Assembly: GCF_040958095.1 (NCBI RefSeq)
Contig: NC_091152.1
Span: 19,080,381 to 19,144,380, forward strand
DNA length: 64,000 bases
From: Procambarus clarkii
Lineage: Eukaryota; Arthropoda; Malacostraca; Decapoda; Cambaridae
Reading direction: 5' to 3'
Shown: positions 55,994 to 64,000 of the stretch, one piece after another
How positions within the stretch are numbered: position 1 is the stretch's first letter
Layout of the letters: each line of letters starts with the position of its first letter
Position numbers and translations under genes: made by a program
Notes under the pieces: model-generated
Told to the model about the DNA's origin: nothing
Databases searched by the model: none
Seen by the model: only the letters and a program-made list of their open reading frames with translations

Positions 55994-56789
55994 CTGTAAA
56001 AATAAGAAAATTATTTATGTCAGTAATAATACGGCATCTTAGTGTATTCTTTTAACGGGATTAAAGCTACTTAAAGTCAGTCAGGATTCTTTAAGCTGCT
56101 CCCTTAACCTATACATTAAGTAGCACTAACATTCTATTTAATTTACCAAAATTGTCAGTTAAACTAACTTTTTTTATTCAAATGTTGTAAAGTTCCCGCA
56201 ACTCTCCTAATGATAACCTTGAAGTACTACATTTGCCCACCATTTTATGCAACTACCAAGTAAACCATATTAGTCTAATATCTAGAATGTTTCGTTAAAC
56301 GGGGTACCAGTTCTCAGCCAACAGTCATTCTATGCAGCTGCCGACCACAAACTAATCAACTTTAAGATGTTCATGTTAAATAGGAATTCTCAAAGTTTAA
56401 AATCTTTATGCATATTTGGACGTAGGTCTCATTCGTTCCGGTTGAAACTAGTTCTTTGTTTTATGTGAAGCATGTACAGAACTGCTATCCGAATCACATT
56501 AAATCACCGAGACGATTCAAACTTTATGACTTTGAAGACACAAATAGGGCGTTTAGCGACGGAGTCGAATGAACGTTTGACTCTTCAAGTATGCTCATAG
56601 TAGCCGAGTTACCCAATATGCTGCCATGATTATTTAGCACATTTGTTTGTAATTGCCAAGATATATCATCAAGAAAAACCATTAACAAGTACATTTGTAC
56701 CCAACACTTAGGGTAACGACTAGTTAACTGAAGTATATTGTACCCAGCACATCATACATCTTGTATAAATATCAGCAACAACAACTTAC

Positions 56790-56814
56790 CATTACGAAGG
56801 ACTAAAATACACAT
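56790..56814 (-). CDS. Array gene copy 2, first coding exon (25 nt)
   Basis: ATG at 56814-56812, MCILVLRN plus one G, then donor GTAAGT at 56789. Phase and length are identical to copy 1; one residue differs (His to Arg). The intron spans 55994-56789. Confidence 0.7.
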
Positions 56815-57072
56815 GTTAAAATAGGATTCCAACGGTTGCTGGAGAATAAAAGCCTAAGGATGAGCGAGGGGCAGAGAGCTCCAACAAGTGTCTCCACTGT
56901 ACTCTCGGGAAGAAGTGTACAGACCAACGCTGACCACCAGCGAGGACAACAATTAAAGTAAGCGGTAAAGAAACTGTGTGATGATCTGCGTCACGTGGCC
57001 ACTTTCTGGTTTTGCCCTCAATCAATAGATGGCGCTGTCGACGGACCTGTCACCACAGTCAAATTAGAAGCT
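56815..57072 (-). promoter_or_regulatory. Leader and promoter-proximal region, copy 2
   Basis: Almost identical to 42783-43040, including CACGTG in 'gcgtcacgtggccac' and 'tagatggcgctg'. Differences from copy 1 near the gene are a few single substitutions, without indels. Confidence 0.5.
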
Positions 57073-57198
57073 TTATTCCCTAAATGATTGTACATTTATA
57101 ATTAACAAAGTTTATATAATATTACAGTACATTAATTACATGCCATAATAACATTATAGCAAGTAGACATTGTCGTTATCAGAATCTTAAACTGTATA

Positions 57199-60100
57199 GA
57201 ATGAGAGACGTGGATGTGATCTCTTTACAGGAACCATATACGTCTACAACTATCAAGAAGGTCCCACCCAGGATACCTGGGTATATGTAATAATCTAAGA
57301 TGAGGTCTGATAAAGACCTTTTGTGCCCTCTGTAATGCTTTTGCGCTACCGCTCACAGGATGAGTATGGGGGTGCACAATAAACTAGCCGCCTTCGGCGG
57401 CAACAATCAAAATAGCATACAACAACAGTATTGGAACTGGTCCACTCACGTATATTAAGAGTGGATTAATCTGTAAACTAATTAAAAATCACAGGAGTTT
57501 TTTATTATTATTATTATTATTTTCTACCACAGACGTGGCCACACATTTACAATGCTAACCAGCATATATACATTTTCTTCTGTTCTCCATGGACAGGGTT
57601 AGAGATCTGTTAAACATATAGTTCAAGGGTTTATTGAACAATCAACCACAGAAGGTGATTCGGTGTTTTTAAAATGCTAAGCTAACCTACATACGTAAAT
57701 ACATAGATACACAGATTTACGTATGCCCTACATAAAGTGTTAGATGTGTCTTTTACATAGTGTCATTAATGTACATTTACAAAGGTGAAATGTAATTCTG
57801 ATCAGCTTCCATATGTACTTTATACATATACATACACACACACACACACACATATATGTACACATACATACATGTATACATACATATATACACACACACA
57901 TGCATGCACATACATTTGTCTCTTTTACTCTGACAGAGTGAGATAGCTGATAGAGAAACTAGTGTGCAATTAACACAGGAGTGATAGTATACATTATCAA
58001 AAATTCAAATTACAAACTGCAAATAGCCATTTCCTACTGTATAACATATATGGACGATGTAGTGTACTTAAAGCAGACCTGCTACCGACACCTACAGGTA
58101 ACACAGGTATGTTATGTATGGGTGACTTTAATGCTCGTCACACTGCTCTTGGTGACGTTCAGTGTAACAATAATGGAAGGGTCTTCTTGAAATACCTGAT
58201 CCTGATAAGGGGGCAGACTGGATTATGTGATTGGATACAGCCTAGTAGATAGCAACGTCAACGTTAAGCTCATCCCAGAACTAGTAAGTGATCATTTTGC
58301 AATATATTGTGAATACAATGTGGCGGATATTAGGTCCAATCCTCATCCTAGAGTTAAAATTAACATTCCAGACAATCTTAAACAGCACTTTAAGGCTTAT
58401 GTACATAAGTGGTACACTGGGTATACACCTGTATCAGTGGACCATTTTACAATGATCTTGTCAGTATCATTACCAGTTATTATGATACCTGGGTTCAATC
58501 AAGGGAAAAAAAGAACACTCGTTCTTCCTGATGGACAGAGGATCCTATTATTATTGCAGAGCTAAAGTGCTTCAGCTGCTGACTCTTATAAACGAGACAA
58601 AACAGCTGATAATCTACTACCATTCCTTAATGCCAACAGAGATTTTCGCGAGCTTAAGGGTCAAGTTAAGAACACATATTGGGAACAATTCCTACAAGGT
58701 ATCAATAGAACTACAACATTATCAGAAATGTGGAACAAAATTAAAAACATTACCAAACCTTCAGCCCCAGTTCAGCTTCATCATACTCCTGCAGAATATG
58801 CTGACATGCTCCTGGCTCAATGGTCTAGTGTCTCACAAATTTCTTCCTTACCCCAAGATATACAGCAGCATTTAAGACATACCAACATTAACAGAAACTT
58901 TAATATTGAAATAGCACGCTCCTCACCAGATTTAACAGATCAGTTTCCTATAACCCCTTTGAATTAACATCAGCATTAGCATTAGGTAAACCTAAACAAA
59001 CTGCCCCTGGTGAGGATGGTATAACTTATAACATCTTGAGCTTACTGAATGTTGTCCCTAGCCACCCTCTGCTTGACCTCTATCAAATGAGTCTCTCACA
59101 AAGTATCTTGCCAAAGAAATGGACACAAAGTCTCATAATACCAATTCCTAAACCTAACTCTCAAAAATTCAGACCCATTTCCCTTACATCTTGCATGTGT
59201 AAAGTCTTGGAGAGAATTGTTCTCAATCGTGTCATGTTTCAGGTCAAAGAAAAACTGGCCCCAAACCTATATGGGTTCATGCCCAAGTGTAGCACACAAA
59301 CATGCTTTGGTGTATATTTTGTAAACTCCCAGGATGGGACACAGGCAGCCTTTATTGACCTAAAGTCAGCTTTCGATGTAGCGAATGGCGAAATAATATT
59401 AGAGCAACTTGCTGAATTTGTAATCAAAGGTAATCTTCTGAGTTGGATAAAGAGCTACCTATCCAACAGGCGTTCTAGTGTCCTATTTAAAGGAGTTAAA
59501 AGTACAAGAACAGATGCATTCGAACTAGGCACACCTCAAGGTGGTGTCCTAAGCCCTATGTTCTTCAATATACTTCAGCACAAACTTATCCATGACATAC
59601 CTGTACAACCTACGGAAACTGTTATATGTTATGCTGATGATATTTGTATTATGGCACACAGTAAACCAAGGTTACAAGTGTTACTTGATGCATTCTCCAA
59701 GAAAGTAGTAGAATGTGGCCTCATAATCTCTGTTGATAAAACAAGGGTTCTTATTCCCCATTCTCTTCATGTTAACTATACTATTAATGGAGTGCCCGTG
59801 GAGACGTGCGAGTCTTATAAATATCTTGGAGTCGAGGTTAATGATACAAATCTCATCAGAAACCTGTGCAAAAAACTTGTTGAGCGTCTTAAACCTCTCA
59901 GAACTCTTGTTGGCAAAGGATTTGGCATTAACATAAAATATGCTCGTAGTTTTTATATTGCCTTTATACGATCTGTTGTTGATTATTATGCCTTGCATCT
60001 TCTTAATTTTTCTCCTAAACAATTACAAGGCCTAGATGTAGTACAGAATGAAGCCATGCGCATCATCCTGGGTTGTCTTAGAACTGTCAGAATTGTTAAC

Positions 60101-61620
60101 ATGAGAAAGAAACTAAACTTACCTTCCATTTACGAAAGAATAGTTCTACTTAGTACTATGTTATGCGCTAAAACTTTGAAAAATAATGGTCCCCCCCCAG
60201 CTCTATTCAAATTAAATTGAGATCCATTCTAAACAATTCTGACTGTTCCCTCAATCCGCCGCAAAAAGCTCCCTACAGTGTGTGGCTCAGTTGTTGTGCC
60301 TATAATCTTCAGAAACTGAATGTGTCTCTTAACCCTGATAAAACTGTTCACTATATTCCCCCTTGGAAAGATGTGCAGGTCTCTCTGCATTATACTCCCA
60401 TCAGTGTAAAACAAATGTATAACACTGACATTTTGAGATGTATAACATTAGAAGCTATTGACAGTCATCTTCAAATTCTCAAACCGACTGAATCCTATGC
60501 CTTTAATGATGGCTCTGTGCAGTTAGGTACTGGTAGAACAGGTTGTGCATGTGCAGTGTATAAAGGGAATGAAATTATCATATCTAGTACACATAGATTG
60601 AACAACTGGGCAAGCACGACACAGACCGAGCTATTGGGCATTTATCTAGCCCACTGAATAGCTTAAGCTCAATGGTGGTTATGGTATTTTCTGTGACTAA
60701 AAGTACTCTGCAGTCCTTAAATAACCCATCACAATGTATGTCGGAAGTAGCTTGTAATATTAAATGGAATGTAATTTTTGCCAATGATAATAACTCTTGT
60801 ATAAAATTTGTGTGGATCCCATCCCATGTTGGAGTTGGAAAACATGACTTTGTAGATCGATTCGCCAATGAGGCTTGCAGGAAAGAAAACATTGATTATG
60901 ACTTTGGACTATCTAATGCAATTATTAGAAACATACAAATTAAAGAAATTAATTCAGATTTAGAAGAACTAAGAAATGCCCAGAGACCTGAAAGCTGCAG
61001 TATTAAAAGTTATGACAAGTTTTGTAATAATAGGTATTTGTATGGTCAGCACAGTAACCGGACCGGGCAATGTGATGTAGTCATTGCGCGAATTCGCCTT
61101 GGCTATAGACACATCTGGCAGGTTAGTGAGGCTGAGCCACTACCAGAATACTCAGATTGTAAACTCTGTGATAAACCTTTAATGCATTCACTAGAACACT
61201 ATATTGATGAATGTGAAACCGTAAAGGACTTTAGACCTCCTGGCCTCTTGTACCACCAACTGTGTAACTATTTTATTGACTCAGGTGTTCTGGACGACAT
61301 CCTAACAATTTATCCAAAATTTGTTTGTCCATTTTAAAGAATGAAGAACAATTTTTATTACTTCTAAGCTGCATCACTTATGAACCCATCCCTGCCCTTG
61401 TGTGGCAGTGCACAGTAAAAAGTTGTTTTCACATATCCATACATTAAAACATTGATTGTAACCATGATATATATGTGCTTCAGCCTACAGTTTAGACCTA
61501 TTGTCTTATGTATGACCCTCTATCCTGCGTGACAGTGAATACCAGCATTATCCTCACTTTAATAAGACTATCAAAATCTTCAGCTTAGGCAAAATTGTAA
61601 TAAATTGTCAATGAAGATAA
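57199..61620 (+). pseudogene. I-group LINE (endonuclease-RT-RNase H), decayed
   Basis: In order: endonuclease start MRDVDVISLQEPYTSTTIKK (57201); an inserted repeat block (57291-57985); endonuclease end 'MGDFNARHTALGD', 'RLDYVIGYS' and SDHFAIY (58100-58310); RT (58.7-60.2 kb) with 'IIPIPKPNSQKFRPISLTSC', AAFIDLKSAFD, 'GTPQGGVLSPMFFNI' and CYADDICIM; RNase H with FNDGS and QTELLGI but VTKS where D.KS is expected; 'VWIPSHVGVG'; and a C-terminal C-X2-C...H...C knuckle ('CKLCDKPLMHSLEHYIDEC'). The main RT frame is 394 codons open (59036-60220). Several frameshifts elsewhere. The A-rich 3' UTR ends near 61620. Confidence 0.85.
57291..57985. repeat. Repeats inserted in the LINE endonuclease region
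   Basis: 57291-57400 matches the repeat at 2.27-2.40 kb. 57500-57790 is another interspersed repeat beginning with (TTA)n ('ctaccacagacgtggccac'). 57836-57905 is (CA)n/(TA)n. The LINE's endonuclease reading is absent across this stretch and resumes after it. Confidence 0.55.
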
Positions 61621-61689
61621 TGTAGTTATCGGCCATTATTGACCCGCTGTATTTTACGAGTTTTTAGTGTAACTGCGCGCGTATATGAA

Positions 61690-62275
61690 TCCAAAGTTGA
61701 CACGCCAATTGTAAGTGACTCCTCGTCATCCTTGACTGTCCTCAGCTTCCCAAGGCATAACTGTGACGTGCTTATCTCTAAAGCTAGACACAATGATGGA
61801 GTCAGTTTGTCTCTTGTGGATTCGTTCCCATTTTGATCTCCGAAGGCATGATAGAACTGATGAGTTGGCCAAGACTTTAGCTCAAAGAGGGAATTGATTA
61901 CCATCTTGGGCCGCCTTTGAGTAGTCTGAGGGCAATAATATTCCGGGAATATCAACAAAATCTTGTAGACTTGAGGCAAAGTGAAATTCCCACCAGTTCC
62001 TCCATCTATTATTCTATTATGCAGGAAAAACCACAAGTCTATGGGTCATCCAATAAGGTTAGTAAATTTCTAGACGTTACCACCGCTAGGCTTAGGCTCG
62101 GCTACAAGTACCTCTGGGAGTTAAACATCTGCTGATGTAGATCCGACTAAAAATTTAAATTGTCAGCAGAACTATTCGCATATTATGCGTCATTATATAA
62201 GTGGAAAAAATTGCGAGATTCAGAAATAAAACTATCAGTGGAATCCAAGAAATGTTCAAGTACTTTATTCATAAC
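61690..62275 (+). pseudogene. Second I-group LINE, RNase H C-terminal relic
   Basis: Broken plus-strand frames read 'FVLWIRSHFDLRRHDRTDEL' with AKTLAQRG, then 'LSSLRAIIFREYQQNLVDLR', 'TTARLRLGYKYLWELNIC' and NCQQNYSHIMRHYI. The same order (WIPSHV..., RIRLGYRHIW..., CX2C...H) occurs at 60.8-61.2 kb, so this is a related but distinct element. 61622-61660 shares 'agttatcggccattat' with 34.10 and 49.49 kb. Confidence 0.65.
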
Positions 62276-62640
62276 TAGTTGTACCCGGCTACGCGTTGCT
62301 GTGGCTCAGCAATGCATATGCCTTGCCGAGTCACAGGAACCTTTCCCCAGGTCTCCCAGTCCTCCCCACCACTCCCCTCGTCCTTCCAATCATTCCTCAC
62401 TTCCCCCCCCCCACTCTACCATCCCCTCGTCCTCCCCACCATTTCCCAGTCATCTCTAACTCCCTGAAATTCCCTCTTCTCCCCCACGCTCCTGTCCTCC
62501 CCCCCCTACCCCCACCATTACCCCTTCTGTCCCATCGTCTTCCCCACCACTCCCCACTCCCTCGTCCGATTCATTCTCAAGAGATCATCAGAAAATTGGG
62601 AACATCAAACGGTCTGATGTTCCCATCACTCAAATATTAG
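62276..62640. repeat. Repeat end plus CCCC/TCC low-complexity tract
   Basis: Begins 'taactagttgtacccggcta', a sequence typical of a retroelement terminus, then 300 bp of C- and T-rich low complexity. Pro/Ser ORFs in this tract are artefacts. Confidence 0.45.
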
Positions 62641-62789
62641 AAACAGTTAAACTAAAATAAAAGCTATACTCACGAAATGAACGTTATGGTAAACAACACA
62701 GATCAATTCTAATAGTTTCATACAGAATAATTAAATCAAGATGAAAACAAGTCCAAATTGAAATTTAATGTCAATAAAAACTGGAACAT

Positions 62790-63100
62790 TGAAATGGAAT
62801 CTTAATATTTAATATAGTGTGTTCTTACGTACAACAGATGGCGCCGTTTTCAAAACAAGAGAGTTTTTACCCGTCACAGGTGTGGCATCTATATTTTAGG
62901 TATATAAAAAATATTTATGTATTCGAATGGAACGTTGTGTCAAAATTACAAAGCAATCGGTAAAGAGGTTTCGAAGATTTCCCTCACATGAAAACACAGT
63001 TTAAAAAAATAGCATATTTTTCACCGTCACAGACGTGACATCTATATAGCATATATAGATATCACGATTATAATATATATAATATAAAGCCGCTCGGATG
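62790..63100. repeat. Interspersed repeat with paired CGTCACAG motifs
   Basis: 'cccgtcacaggtgtggcatc' and 'accgtcacagacgtgacatc' flank 'gaacgttgtgtcaaaatt' and 'aagcaatcggtaaagaggtt'. I recognise the middle as a common decapod repeat; no coding part. It ends where the third gene block begins. Confidence 0.4.
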
Positions 63101-63102
63101 CG

Positions 63103-64000
63103 AATGGCACAGTCATAATGTTTAACAACTTGTCAAATAAACAATCATTCTTTTAACTACTTTATTTCCAAGTGTGGGAAAGTCTAGATAATGTTCTAGC
63201 ACTTTCCTTATACATTTGTGTACAAGGTGATTGGTAGAGCAACTCAAGGCGCTCATATGCAACATTAAAATTTAATGTAAAAAAAATTTAAAACCAGCAC
63301 AAGAGAATTTACTCTACCAATATAGTCAAGTAAAAAATAAAATAATGGCAAAATTTCCAAATTAAACACGTCACATTAGTCTACTTAGTAAATTAATACC
63401 CCCCCCCCCCTACAGATTTGCACATATACTCTATGTTCATTGTCAAATCCAGCCGACATATTTGAATATTCTTAAATACAGTATCTTCCAGCATTGAGCA
63501 CGGAAGAGTAATCGAGTAGTCTTCCCAATGATTGAACAAATATTAATTTGACGTTATACTTAAATCTAGACGAAGAATTTAAGTGAAACATTTCCAGGCC
63601 TGCTGGCTACGCTACAAACAGCCTATGATTACATTCTAATTAAAATTATATCTACACAATACCAGCCAGCAGTGAGTAGCAATTAAAGCTAATCTTACAA
63701 GGCCTTCTAAACCATGACATTAACACGACAATCTACGCAAGAAACATTTTCTGCTCCTAAGGAACCCTGGAGACACTCTAGAGGCTAATGATTAACATGG
63801 CAGGAATCTACTAGTTCCTTAATGTTAACTGCCAGGGTTTGTACATCACTTATGTGGCAGGAAACTTGCACTAAACTATAGTGCGCTTAAAAAGACTAAT
63901 TAGATCCAAATAATTTAGTTAAAAAGGTAATTAATATCTAATTTAAAATATACGATTAGCAAGGAAAAAATTTGAGCCGTCACTACTATTGCACAATTAC
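63103..64000 (-). other. Array gene copy 3, 3' end (runs off window)
   Basis: From 'gcacagtcataatg' onward this is collinear with 34492-35490 and 49935-50790, in the same orientation. The minus-strand AATAAA (63161-63166) and its 'cacttggaaataaag' context are kept. Only the 3' UTR/flank is visible; the coding exons would lie beyond 64000. Similarity is lower than between copies 1 and 2 over parts of this stretch. Confidence 0.8.

Larger units (their letters stand above)
48094..57198. repeat. Duplicated block, copy 2 (~9.1 kb)
   Basis: Collinear with 32360-43176 in the same orientation. It lacks the LINE, the SINE and the 1.2-kb segment of copy 1 but has a 164-bp palindrome at 49210 and a C-rich run near 51607 of its own. 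It contains the second complete array gene. Orientation and spacing make this a direct tandem duplication. Confidence 0.9.

Noticed and set aside
59239-60022. Minus-strand ORFs inside the LINE RT
   Set aside because: They are antisense to a clear RT frame with YADD and other motifs.

Overview
This is a eukaryotic window from an invertebrate. The dispersed repeats, the split genes with long introns, and the abundance of non-LTR and Penelope retroelements point to a decapod crustacean, most likely a freshwater crayfish. The species-level guess rests on my recollection of the repeat families, not on a search. There is no bacterial-style gene organisation, no rRNA, no CRISPR array and no bona fide tRNA gene. 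All tRNA-like sequences here are SINE heads or relics. LEFT HALF (about 4.4-28.3 kb, + strand): one split gene explains every good coding signal. Seven exons with matching splice phases encode a homologue of SLC7A6OS/Iwr1, the RNA polymerase II nuclear-import factor. Its introns carry tRNA-derived SINEs, a foldback MITE lies just upstream, and a Penelope-like element with a nested solo LTR, CR1/L2-like LINE relics, satellites and microsatellites lie within. Two single-base frame breaks (exon 1 and the start of exon 7) must be indel errors or fresh lesions. 28.3-32.3 kb is gene-free and made of repeat relics. RIGHT HALF (about 32.3-64 kb, - strand): a tandem array of a gene I do not recognise. 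Two complete copies (coding 42782-39891 and 56814-54105) and the 3' end of a third (63.1-64.0 kb) sit in homologous blocks of about 10.8 and 9.1 kb. Each complete copy has a tiny first coding exon of 25 nt, one intron and one large coding exon. The predicted proteins are 701 and 637 aa, with an Arg-rich patch, a Gly/Asp/Ala-rich repeat of variable length, a basic NLS-like stretch, and a C-terminal region where the paralogues differ by 14 nucleotides that are all amino-acid-changing. Both donors, both acceptors, the poly(A) signals, the leader and the promoter-proximal sequence are kept. Between the blocks lie mobile elements. 43.4-48.1 kb holds a ~185-bp satellite interrupted by an RNase H-bearing LINE, which is interrupted by a SINE, which is interrupted by a 2.74-kb element carrying only a gag-like CCHC ORF1; each of the two inner insertions has a visible target-site duplication. 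57.2-61.6 kb holds a nearly full-length but decayed endonuclease-RT-RNase H LINE. The left gene is a housekeeping transcription-machinery factor; the array's function is unknown, and nothing in the sequence links the two. The most novel items are the tandem gene family with its rapidly diverging segment, the ORF1-only retroelement with its empty site inside the same window, and two palindromic tRNA-like dimers.
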